Positions 9,129 to 16,964 of a stretch of 64,000 bases of DNA are shown here, one piece after another. The translations under genes were made by a program, and so were the position numbers. This DNA comes from Rothia terrae (GTDB taxonomy: Bacteria; Actinomycetota; Actinomycetes; Actinomycetales; Micrococcaceae), in the NCBI RefSeq assembly GCF_012396615.1, contig NZ_JAAXPV010000005.1, forward strand, positions 62,001 through 126,000. The letters are read 5' to 3'. The first letter of the stretch is position 1, and the number at the start of each line of letters is the position of its first letter. The notes beneath the pieces were generated by a model, which saw nothing but the letters and a program-made list of their open reading frames with translations, ran no database searches and was not told where the DNA came from.

Positions 9129-9185
9129 TAGTGGTTCACTCCACTGAAGTTTTTAAACCAGAAGATTTTGAAAGAAGGTTTGACT

Positions 9186-9800
9186 ATGGATCCGATTATT
9201 ATTGGTATTGGCGGCCCCGTGGGCGCCGGCAAGACCCAGCTGATTGAACGCATTTCACGTTCTATGAGCGATGAAATTTCAATGGCTGCAATCACCAACG
9301 ATATTTACACCATTGAGGACGCTAAGATTCTGGCGCGCAATTCCGTGCTCCCTGAATCTCGCATCATTGGTATTGAGACCGGCGGTTGCCCGCACACCGC
9401 TATTCGCGAAGACACCTCGATGAATGAGGCAGCTATTGAAGAGCTGAAGAAGCGTTTTGATGACCTGCAGATCATCTTCGTGGAATCCGGTGGCGATAAC
9501 CTTTCGGCAACCTTCAGCCCCGAACTTGTTGACTTCTCTATTTACGTGATTGACGTGGCGCAGGGTGAGAAGATTCCGCGTAAAGCTGGTCAGGGCATGA
9601 TCAAGTCAGATCTGTTCGTAATCAACAAGACCGACCTCGCACCGCACGTGGGTGCTGACCTGGACGTTATGGAAGCCGACTCCAAGGTCTTCCGCAAGAA
9701 CAAGCCCTACGCTTTCACCAACCTGAAGACCGACGAAGGCCTTGAGACCGTGGAGAACTGGATTCGCCACGACGTGCTCATGCTCGACCTCGCATCCTAA
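9186..9800 (+). CDS. ureG: Urease accessory GTPase UreG
   Basis: A SIMIBI-class GTPase, 204 residues, that couples GTP hydrolysis to nickel insertion into urease. The P-loop GPVGAGKT covers residues 10-17. The nickel-binding Cys68-Pro-His70 lies in [31 protein letters not shown] and the guanine-specificity motif NKTD follow. ATG 9186 is preferred over an upstream in-frame TTG at 9168 because GAAAGAAGG is correctly spaced before it and family members start at this point. UreD follows after 6 bases. Confidence 0.97.
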   Translation: MDPIIIGIGGPVGAGKTQLIERISRSMSDEISMAAITNDIYTIEDAKILARNSVLPESRIIGIETGGCPHTAIREDTSMNEAAIEELKKRFDDLQIIFVESGGDNLSATFSPELVDFSIYVIDVAQGEKIPRKAGQGMIKSDLFVINKTDLAPHVGADLDVMEADSKVFRKNKPYAFTNLKTDEGLETVENWIRHDVLMLDLAS

Positions 9801-9806
9801 TTTTCG

Positions 9807-10673
9807 ATGGCTACTGAACACGAAACCCATAACTGGGCAGGCGTGCTTAAGCTCGGTGTCACCGAACGCAATGGACGTTCGGTGGCTAAGAGCCAGTACC
9901 ACGAGGGCGCGTTGCGTATTCTTCGCCCGCATTACCTGGATGCGTCCGGGCAGGTCACCTACACCGCCATTAACCCCGGCGGTGCATACTTTGGCGCGGA
10001 CCGCTACCTGCTGGATCTGAAGGTTGAGCAGGGCGCGTCACTACTGCTGACCACGCAGTCGGCAACCAAGGTGTACAAGACTCCGCAGGGTCCCGCCTAC
10101 CAAGAGATGACGGTGAATCTTGGCCCCGGCGCTGTCTTCGAGTATGTGCCTGACCAGCTGATTGTCTACCGTGAAGGCGCGTACAAACAGCGCACACTGG
10201 TGACCATGGATCCTACCGCCTCGCTAGTGATGTCAGAAATCATCACGCCGGGCTGGGCGCCGGACGGCTCGTCCTTCAAATACCAAGAGTTGCGTATGCG
10301 CACCGAAATTCGCGTGACGGGGGAGGGCGGTGACAAGCGTCTAGCGGTTGATCAGCTGCGCCTCAAGCCCAGCGAACTCGGTGATATCCGCGGCGTCGGG
10401 CTCATGGAGGGGCATAGTCACACCGGGCAGCTACTCCTAGCGGACGCCCGCATCGACGATGCCCTCTATGACGAGCTGGCGGCAATGGTGGAAGGCTCCA
10501 ATACGCTCTCTGGCATCACCCGTGCAGGACGCGACGCTCACGGTGTGCACTGCGTGGCGGTGCGCTCCCTGGCGAACTCCACCGCCGACATTGCTCAGTT
10601 GCACCAGGACATCATTAACCTCACCCGTAAAACCTGGCGTTACCAGGCGAAACTTGATCTACGAAAGCACTAA
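9807..10673 (+). CDS. ureD: Urease accessory protein UreD (UreH)
   Basis: UreD, 288 residues, is the scaffold that binds apo-urease directly and recruits UreF and UreG during nickel insertion. Recognisable features are the N-terminal LRPHYLD and NPGGAYFGADRY region, the QSATKVYKT segment, and the GPGAVFEYVPDQLIVY core, which is the best-conserved part of the family. The order ureABCEF-GD is a common actinobacterial arrangement. It ends 18 bases before the urea transporter gene. Confidence 0.95.
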   Translation: MATEHETHNWAGVLKLGVTERNGRSVAKSQYHEGALRILRPHYLDASGQVTYTAINPGGAYFGADRYLLDLKVEQGASLLLTTQSATKVYKTPQGPAYQEMTVNLGPGAVFEYVPDQLIVYREGAYKQRTLVTMDPTASLVMSEIITPGWAPDGSSFKYQELRMRTEIRVTGEGGDKRLAVDQLRLKPSELGDIRGVGLMEGHSHTGQLLLADARIDDALYDELAAMVEGSNTLSGITRAGRDAHGVHCVAVRSLANSTADIAQLHQDIINLTRKTWRYQAKLDLRKH

Positions 10674-10691
10674 AAAGAGGAAACACGAACC

Positions 10692-11573
10692 ATGAAGATT
10701 CAGGATGTTCTACGGGGTGTCTCCCAAATCTACTTTGCGCGAAGCTCCGCCACCGGCGTCCTGATTCTTGCAGGCGTTGCACTTTTTGATCTGCGTACTG
10801 CCGTGCTCATGGCACTCGGTGCTCTCGTGCAGACACTGACCGGTCTTGCCGTGAAGCGGCCTGAGGCTGTGACTGACGGTCTCTTTGGCTTCAACGGCGC
10901 GCTCGTTGGTGCTGCCGCCGGTGTTCAGTTGCAGAACTGGCCCATCGGTTTAGCAATGACAGTGGTCGGTGCTGCACTGTGCACCCCCGTGCACTTTGCC
11001 TTTGAAAAGCTCTTTGCCACCAAAGCTCTGCGCGGTGCGGCACTTCCTGTCTCTACCGCACCGTTCTGCACTGTCACTGGCATCCTCATCACCCTGCTCG
11101 CAGGCTTCAAAGCAACCGGCGGTGCGTTGAGCTCCGGAACCGGCGTGAACGGGGTTTATGTGGGGCTCACCAACAATATCGCCGAGGTTGTTCTTGCTGA
11201 CGGTGCGGTGACGGGCGTTCTGATTGCAGCAGGTTTGTTTGCAGCATCCCTCGTGCTTGGTGGCTTCGCCCTGTGGGGTAGCGTACTGAGCCTGCTCATC
11301 GCGTCCCTGGTGCACGGCGGTCTTGCTACCACCTCAACCGGACTCTTCGGTTACAGCGCGGTGCTCGTCTCTATCGCTATCGGTGCCACCTTCTGGAACG
11401 ACCGCCCGCTATCAGCGCGCATCACCGGTGCAACCGTGGGCATCCTGCTCACCCTGTGCATCCAACCCCTGCTGACACTGACCCCGATTCCCGTCTACAC
11501 CTGGCCCTTCCTGCTCTCCATGTGGATTGTGATGCTGGTAGGCTCAAAGTTCACACCAACCGCCCAGAAATAG
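10692..11573 (+). CDS. Urea transporter (UT family)
   Basis: An integral membrane urea channel of the UT/Yut type, 293 residues with about ten hydrophobic segments. The paired signature segments FGFNGALVGAAAG and, in the second half, FGYSAVLVSIAIGA mark the internally duplicated fold of this family. It lets urea cross the membrane down its gradient, feeding the urease encoded just upstream. An AAAGAGGAAA site precedes ATG 10692. The position directly after ureD and the matching strand make co-expression with urease likely. Confidence 0.9.
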   Translation: MKIQDVLRGVSQIYFARSSATGVLILAGVALFDLRTAVLMALGALVQTLTGLAVKRPEAVTDGLFGFNGALVGAAAGVQLQNWPIGLAMTVVGAALCTPVHFAFEKLFATKALRGAALPVSTAPFCTVTGILITLLAGFKATGGALSSGTGVNGVYVGLTNNIAEVVLADGAVTGVLIAAGLFAASLVLGGFALWGSVLSLLIASLVHGGLATTSTGLFGYSAVLVSIAIGATFWNDRPLSARITGATVGILLTLCIQPLLTLTPIPVYTWPFLLSMWIVMLVGSKFTPTAQK

Positions 11574-11589
11574 GCGTTACTCTATCTCA

Positions 11590-12675
11590 GTGACTGTGCA
11601 ACAACAGAAAATTCAAGATGACCCGCTGGGGCTCAAAAGCTTGCGTACCCGCGTACTGGTATGGGCTACAGTGCTCCTGATAGCGCTCGCGGTCGCCGCT
11701 TTTCTAGGGATTACTGTAGGCGCTGTGCCACTGACCTTGGGGGAAACTCTCAACGTTATTGCGCACCATACTCTCACCCCTCACAGCCCAATTACGTGGT
11801 CACCTTCTGTGGACGCCATCATCTGGCAGGTGCGTTTACCGCGTGTTCTGCTTGCTGTAGTTGTCGGTGCGAGTCTTGCCGTGAGCGGCATGGTCTTGCA
11901 GGCGATGGTACGCAATGTTCTGGCTGAACCATACCTGCTCGGCATTAACTCGGGTGCTTCAGCGGGTGCTGCACTGGCGATTCTCTTTGGTGCAGGCGTT
12001 GGTGCGTTTGGTGCTCATGCTCTACAAGCAACCGCTTTTCTAGGGGCGCTAGCGTCGTCCATTGCGGTCTACCTTCTAGCTCGGACGGGCGGACGCATTA
12101 CCTCCCTGCGTCTGCTTTTGGCTGGTGTGGCTGTGGGCTACGCTCTCAACGCTGTTACCAGCTTCTTAATCTTTGCTAGCGGCGATGCCGAAGGTACGCG
12201 TTCTGTGATGTTCTGGTTGCTCGGTTCACTCTCGCTTGCCGCCTGGGGAACTCCGCTGACAGCAACAGTCATTATTACTGCACTTACCGGGATTATCTTC
12301 TGGGCGATGAGCAAACACCTTGACGTCCTATCTGTTGGCGATGAATCGGCGGTAAGCCTTGGTATCTCACCCGAGAAAATCCGCCTCATCCTGCTCGTTA
12401 TCATCTCGCTTAACGTGGGCGTAGTGGTTGCCACAGCGGGCAGTATCGGCTTTGTTGGACTCATCATCCCGCATCTTGCCCGACGATGCGCCGGTGCCCT
12501 ACATCGCGCGTCCTTACCCATTGCCGCCCTGATGGGTGCAACCCTGCTCACCCTTGCAGACCTTGTAGCGCGCACGGTCTTAGCACCCCAAGAAATACCC
12601 ATCGGCATCCTTACCGCCTTAGTGGGCACACCATTCTTGCTGGTACTGATTAAGAAAATGCGCTCGTACTCCTAG
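11590..12675 (+). CDS. FecCD-family ABC importer permease
   Basis: A permease of the BtuC/FecD type, 361 residues with about ten transmembrane segments. The RLPRVLLAVVVGASLAVSG region and the EPYLLGINSGASAGA segment are diagnostic. Near the C-terminus, GFVGLIIPHLARR is the coupling helix that contacts the ATPase. It starts at GTG 11590, 16 bases after the urea transporter. With the lipoprotein and ATPase that follow it forms a complete importer for a metal chelate. Its place in the urease operon suggests nickel (free or chelated), but that is inference; heme, cobalamin and siderophores use the same family. Confidence 0.92.
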   Translation: MTVQQQKIQDDPLGLKSLRTRVLVWATVLLIALAVAAFLGITVGAVPLTLGETLNVIAHHTLTPHSPITWSPSVDAIIWQVRLPRVLLAVVVGASLAVSGMVLQAMVRNVLAEPYLLGINSGASAGAALAILFGAGVGAFGAHALQATAFLGALASSIAVYLLARTGGRITSLRLLLAGVAVGYALNAVTSFLIFASGDAEGTRSVMFWLLGSLSLAAWGTPLTATVIITALTGIIFWAMSKHLDVLSVGDESAVSLGISPEKIRLILLVIISLNVGVVVATAGSIGFVGLIIPHLARRCAGALHRASLPIAALMGATLLTLADLVARTVLAPQEIPIGILTALVGTPFLLVLIKKMRSYS

Positions 12676-12690
12676 AAAGACCTAAGCTTT

Positions 12691-13671
12691 ATGAAACACT
12701 TATTCACTGTTGTTGGTGCGCTGGCAGCTGTAGGAGCACTTGTGCTGACAGGATGCTCTAGCGCAGAAAATTCCTCGGCTGGGGCATCGGGAGAATCGGT
12801 GACCGTGCAGAACTGCGGTACTGACGTCACCTTCAATAAAACACCCGAACGCATGGTTTTGCTCAAGTCCGCAGCTGTTCCGGCATTGCACGACCTCGGT
12901 GTACTTGACCAGGTGGTAGCCCGCGCGGGCGCCTACCCAGACGCGTACTACGATCAGGCAACCCGCGATGAACTGAACAAGATTCCCATGCTGTCCGACG
13001 ACTTAGATGCCGGTGGCCACCTGAACATCTCAAAAGACACGGTGATTGCCCAGCAACCAGACCTCGTACTGGGTGAAGTCGATAACCTCGACCGCGCTTC
13101 TCTTTCGCAACTTGGTATCCCGCTGATTGAAGAACCTGCCATGTGCAAAAGCGGGGCCCCCGAGCATCAAAGCTTTGACTCTATCTACGATCAGCTTGAA
13201 ACGTACGGCACTATTTTTAATAAAAAAGACCGGGCGGACGCTGCAATCAGCGACCTCAAAACCCGAGTGGACGCGGTGAAAAAGCAGGTGGGTGACGGCG
13301 ACGGACGCACCGCTGCCGTCCTTTACCCCACGGTGGGTGGCGGTACTACCTACGCCTACGGCAGCAAATCGATGGCAGAACCTCAGCTAGAAGCTGCCGG
13401 TTTTAAGAACGTTTTCGGTGACGTTGACCAGCGCGTTTTTGAAGTCACCGGCGAAGAACTGATTAACCGCAACCCCGACGTTCTGATTCTTCTCTACTCG
13501 GAGGGTGATGAACAGGCCGTCGCTGACGCCGTCAAAAACCTCCCGGGCGCAGACTCAATCACTGCTGTGCGCGACAACCAGATGCTGGTTCAACTCATGA
13601 ACTTCACCGAACCCGCAACCCCTCTGGTGGTGGACGGTCTTGAACGCATTGTTGAAAGGTTCTATCAGTGA
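12691..13671 (+). CDS. Substrate-binding lipoprotein of the FecBCD-type importer
   Basis: A periplasmic-binding-like protein of class III, 326 residues. The N-terminus has a charged start, a hydrophobic stretch and the lipobox LTGC at about residue 21, so it should be lipid-anchored on the outer face. The NCGTDVTFNKTPERMVLL start of the mature domain and the helical backbone near the middle are typical of FepB/BtuF proteins. Residue pairs NCG and AMCKSG supply cysteines that are also present in the second, broken system at 25.7 kb. It precedes the ATPase with a 4-base overlap. The ligand is unknown; nickel or a nickel chelate is suggested by context. Confidence 0.9.
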   Translation: MKHLFTVVGALAAVGALVLTGCSSAENSSAGASGESVTVQNCGTDVTFNKTPERMVLLKSAAVPALHDLGVLDQVVARAGAYPDAYYDQATRDELNKIPMLSDDLDAGGHLNISKDTVIAQQPDLVLGEVDNLDRASLSQLGIPLIEEPAMCKSGAPEHQSFDSIYDQLETYGTIFNKKDRADAAISDLKTRVDAVKKQVGDGDGRTAAVLYPTVGGGTTYAYGSKSMAEPQLEAAGFKNVFGDVDQRVFEVTGEELINRNPDVLILLYSEGDEQAVADAVKNLPGADSITAVRDNQMLVQLMNFTEPATPLVVDGLERIVERFYQ

Positions 13672-14441
13672 TTCGCGCGCAGAACCTCACCTACGCCTAC
13701 GGCACTCAGACTGTTTTACACGGTGTAAATCTTGAACAGCGAGTGGGGCGGGTGCTGGGACTGGTGGGCCCTAACGGTAGTGGAAAATCAACACTGATTC
13801 GCAACCTCAGCGGCGGTTTAAAACCGGTTGAAGGACGCGTCACCATCGGCGGAAAAGACCTAGGGTCCTACTCGGCTCAAGAACTCGCGCGGGAAGTTTC
13901 TACCGTCATTCAAGAACGAGACAGCGAACCCGGGTTAACCGTTGCGCAGATGGTGATGCTCGGTCGCACCCCTCGCCTTGGCATGTTCGCGCGACCGGGA
14001 GCGTCCGATGAAGAAAAGGTCATTCGCAGTCTTGAATCGGTCAATGCTCTGCACCTTGCCCAGCGGTTCTTTGCAGAACTCTCCGGCGGCGAAAAACAGC
14101 GCGTTCTCATCGCCCGATCGCTAGCGCAAGATACGCCCTACATCTTCTTAGATGAGCCCACCAACCACCTCGACATCAGACACCAGCACGAGCTGCTGGG
14201 ACTGATTCGCACCAACTCGCGTAACACCGTGATTGTTCTGCACGATCTCAATCTCGCCGCGCAATATTGCGATGACGTGGTGCTCCTCGACTCTGGACGC
14301 GTGGTCGCACAAGGTCCCGTGGGCGACGTCTTGACGCCTGCGTATCTAGAGCCCGTTTACGACATGGCCGTTCATCGCATAGAACACCACGGCAAAACCC
14401 ACCTACTATTCGAGCCGCGCAACCCCGAAGGGAGCTCATGA
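13668..14441 (+). CDS. ATPase of the FecBCD-type importer
   Basis: An ABC ATPase, 257 residues, of the FepC/BtuD group. Walker A is GPNGSGKST near residue 33-41. The Q-loop QERDSEPG follows, then the signature LSGGEKQR near 142, Walker B IFLDEPTNHLD and the H-loop LHDLN. All motifs are intact. It overlaps the lipoprotein gene by 4 bases (ATGA-like coupling) and overlaps the methyltransferase gene by 4 bases, so these products are expected in fixed ratio. It powers uptake by the permease encoded at 11.6 kb. Confidence 0.94.
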   Translation: MIRAQNLTYAYGTQTVLHGVNLEQRVGRVLGLVGPNGSGKSTLIRNLSGGLKPVEGRVTIGGKDLGSYSAQELAREVSTVIQERDSEPGLTVAQMVMLGRTPRLGMFARPGASDEEKVIRSLESVNALHLAQRFFAELSGGEKQRVLIARSLAQDTPYIFLDEPTNHLDIRHQHELLGLIRTNSRNTVIVLHDLNLAAQYCDDVVLLDSGRVVAQGPVGDVLTPAYLEPVYDMAVHRIEHHGKTHLLFEPRNPEGSS

Positions 14442-15151
14442 GCGCACAGGAATCAATCAACGCCTACTGGGATCAGCGCGCTGAAACCTACCATCGCTTG
14501 CAACAGCGTCCAGACCGTAAAAATGTTGACCGTGAAGTATGGGGCGACATCATGCGCGATGCCCTGCCCTCTCATGCGCAGAGAGTCCTTGATATCGGCA
14601 CAGGCTCAGGATTTCTCGCTTTCGTGCATTCTGACGTGGGCAAACAGGTCACAGGCGTAGATTTATCAGAACAGATGCTGGAGATCGCAAGACACGAGGC
14701 TCTCAATCTACCCGAGCAGCAGCGTCCTGAATTCATCATGGCGGACGCGGTTGAGCCAGCACTCACCCTTGGTGAGCGAACCTTCGACGCGGTCACCAGC
14801 CGCTACCTCATGTGGACGCTCCGCCACCCGGTTGAAGCGTTGAAAAACTGGCGAGGGCTTTTGGTTCCCGGTGGCACACTGATCGTAATCGATGCGCCCT
14901 GGTTTCCTCGCGGTTTGGATGAGAATAAGACCGAAAACTTCGCTGAACTTTACGATGAAACCGTACGCGCAGAACTGCCGCTGGCCGAGGCGCAAAGCAT
15001 CGAATCAACCGTTGCGGTCATTGAGCGGGCGGGCTTTATCGACATTCAGGTGCGCGAGCTGACCCAGGTGCTTGAACTGGACTTAGCCCAGGGCGCTACT
15101 CCCGGGCATCAGCCGACCCTGCAGTACCTAGTGAGCGCGACGCGTCCTTAG
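14438..15151 (+). CDS. Class I SAM-dependent methyltransferase linked to the metal importer
   Basis: A 237-residue methyltransferase with the Rossmann-fold SAM motif VLDIGTGSGFLAF near residue 45, an acidic VTGVDLSEQMLEIAR loop, and a YLMWTL segment that fits motif IV. It starts inside the last codons of the ATPase gene, so it belongs to the importer operon. Methyltransferases of this kind accompany FecBCD importers in many bacteria, where they may modify the imported metal chelate or its ligand; that role is inference. The true substrate is unknown. The gene ends 14 bases before a long palindrome. Confidence 0.85.
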   Translation: MSAQESINAYWDQRAETYHRLQQRPDRKNVDREVWGDIMRDALPSHAQRVLDIGTGSGFLAFVHSDVGKQVTGVDLSEQMLEIARHEALNLPEQQRPEFIMADAVEPALTLGERTFDAVTSRYLMWTLRHPVEALKNWRGLLVPGGTLIVIDAPWFPRGLDENKTENFAELYDETVRAELPLAEAQSIESTVAVIERAGFIDIQVRELTQVLELDLAQGATPGHQPTLQYLVSATRP

Positions 15152-15165
15152 ATATAACCGTTGCT

Positions 15166-15224
15166 ACATACGAAATGCCCGAGCTACATATGATTTTCAT
15201 GTGTAGCTCGGGCATTTCGTATGT
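15166..15224. repeat. Long intergenic palindrome, family A copy 2
   Basis: Arms of 27 bases at 15166-15192 and 15198-15224 pair around a short loop. Compared with copy 1 at 4937-4995, the left arm reads ATGCCCGAGC in place of ATTCCCGAGG, and the right arm carries the matching complementary changes. It lies between convergent genes (methyltransferase and permease), where a two-way transcription stop would make sense. Confidence 0.85.
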
Positions 15225-15246
15225 GGTTGGTCGGGGCGCGAGGACG

Positions 15247-16590
15247 CTAGTGCGCCGCCGCTTCCGGAGATTTGGGGTCGGTCGCGTCCGGCGTGAGCGG
15301 GTCTGCCCCAGCGGCACCGGTTCCCTTATTGATAGCTGCCATGACGTGGTAGATCACCAGGGTGGCGGCGGTACCCAGGGCAATGCCCGCGAACTGCAGG
15401 TTGCTGAACTCCCAGGTGTAGTCGGCGATACCGATGATCATAGCGATGGACGCGGTGGTCAGGTTCACCTGGTTAGAGAAATCCACGCGGTTCTGCACCC
15501 AGATGCGCACACCGAGCATACCGATCATGCCGTAAAGAACGGTTGCAGCACCGCCCAGGACGCCCGCGGGCACGGTTGCCACGGCGGCACCGAAAACGGG
15601 GAAGATAGACAGCAGAATCGCGAAAATTGCAGCTACCCAGTAAGCGGCGGTGGAGTAGACCTTGGTCGCCGCCATCACGCCAATGTTCTCAGCGTAGGTG
15701 GTGGTGCCTGAACCGCCGCCCATGCCCGCAACGGTGGTTGCCAGGCCGTCAGCCATGATCGCGCGTCCTGAGTAGGCGTCCAGGTTAGTGTTGGTCATCA
15801 GCGCCACCGATTTCACGTGGCCGATGTTCTCGGCAACCAGCACGAGAATCACGGGAATAAACAGGCCAGCTAGGTTCCAGTGGAACTCAGGATGCTGAAA
15901 GTGCGGCAGACCAATCAGACCCTCGGATTCCCAGGTCTGGTGAATGGTCGTGAAGTCTACTTCGCCGCGCAGGACAGCGGTGATGTAGCCGATGATGACG
16001 CCCAGAAGAATAGACAGGCGTCCGATCATTCCCTTGAAAATGACCGAAATCAGCACGATGCTGGTGAGCGTGACCAGCGCGGTGATAGGTGCCTTCATAA
16101 AGTTGTCTTTAGCGGACGGCGCCAGGTTGAAGCCGATGAGCGCCACGATAGAGCCGGTCACCAGCGGTGGCATGAGCTTGGTCAGCCAACCCGTGCCCGC
16201 AAACTGCACAATCAAACCGATGATGAACAGCGAAATACCCGCCATCACAATGCCGCCCAGTGAGCCGCCGGGGCCGTACTGGTTGGACGCTGCCGCAAGG
16301 GGAGCGATGAAGGCGAAGGACGAGCCCAGGTAGGAGGGCACGCGTCCTGCCGTCAGAAGCAGGAAGATGATGGTGCCGATACCCGAGAAGAACAGGGTAG
16401 TCGCCGGCGGAAAACCGGTCAGCAGGGGCACAAGGAAGGTCGCACCAAACATTGCGATCACGTGCTGCGCGCCAATGCCGATAGTGCGACCCCACGAAAG
16501 ACGTTCATGCGGAGCAACAACTGCGCCGGGGGCAATAGCCTTGCCGTTGCCGTGCAGCTGCCATGAAAAAGGAGAGCGAGAAGATGCCAC
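15247..16590 (-). CDS. NCS2-family uracil/xanthine permease
   Basis: A nucleobase:proton symporter of the UraA/PyrP type, 447 residues and about 14 transmembrane segments. The family features are the N-terminal FGATFLVPLLTGFPP, the SYLGSSFAFIAP loop, and the two transmembrane glutamates in AENIGHVKS and AENIGVMAATK. In UraA these bind uracil and proton. A polar tail rich in Ala, Asp and Pro ends the protein. It is read from ATG at 16588-16590 on the minus strand and has no partner genes. The first line of defence for specificity is the UraA-like spacing; xanthine cannot be excluded. Confidence 0.9.
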   Translation of the reverse strand: MASSRSPFSWQLHGNGKAIAPGAVVAPHERLSWGRTIGIGAQHVIAMFGATFLVPLLTGFPPATTLFFSGIGTIIFLLLTAGRVPSYLGSSFAFIAPLAAASNQYGPGGSLGGIVMAGISLFIIGLIVQFAGTGWLTKLMPPLVTGSIVALIGFNLAPSAKDNFMKAPITALVTLTSIVLISVIFKGMIGRLSILLGVIIGYITAVLRGEVDFTTIHQTWESEGLIGLPHFQHPEFHWNLAGLFIPVILVLVAENIGHVKSVALMTNTNLDAYSGRAIMADGLATTVAGMGGGSGTTTYAENIGVMAATKVYSTAAYWVAAIFAILLSIFPVFGAAVATVPAGVLGGAATVLYGMIGMLGVRIWVQNRVDFSNQVNLTTASIAMIIGIADYTWEFSNLQFAGIALGTAATLVIYHVMAAINKGTGAAGADPLTPDATDPKSPEAAAH

Positions 16591-16964
16591 GAGAGTTCAT
16601 CCAAACCATAGAGTGCGAGATAAATCGTGGCTAGTTTACTCTGCTTGCCTTAGAGGTGACCACGTAAACACCGCAGTGACCACAAAAGCGTCAAAACCCA
16701 CGGGAAAAACGGTGTACATTGACGTTATCATGGTCACTCTGATGTTTTTGTGGTCACCTTCGAAAGGCCGCGGTCGTTCGGGGTAAGTTTTGCGCCGGCG
16801 TCATAAACGTTATTTTATACCAAGGTTTGTACCGCGTGAAAAGCAGAAAAAACAGCATATTCCCATAAAAAGAGCTTTATTTTGTGGAACCCACCATAAC
16901 ACTAAGTGCACTTTATTAGCTAAACTGAGTAAAGATAAACCCCAGACACATGTAAGGCCCACTC
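16591..16964. repeat. 374-base intergenic stretch with a nested GTGACCAC palindrome (copy 1)
   Basis: This gap between the divergent permease and Mrp genes contains two direct GTGACCAC sites (16656-16663, 16676-16683) and their complements ATGGTCAC (16730-16737) and GTGGTCAC (16750-16757). The inner stem adds AAAAGCGTCAAAA against TTGACGTTATC. Three more copies of this family lie at 52476, 54193 and 61043. Promoters for both flanking genes must also be here. The A/T-rich 16790-16960 part shows no other feature. Confidence 0.75.

Noticed and set aside
15175-16333. Plus-strand frames across the NCS2 permease gene
   Set aside because: They are rich in His, Asp and Arg with no conserved motif; the minus strand encodes an intact permease.
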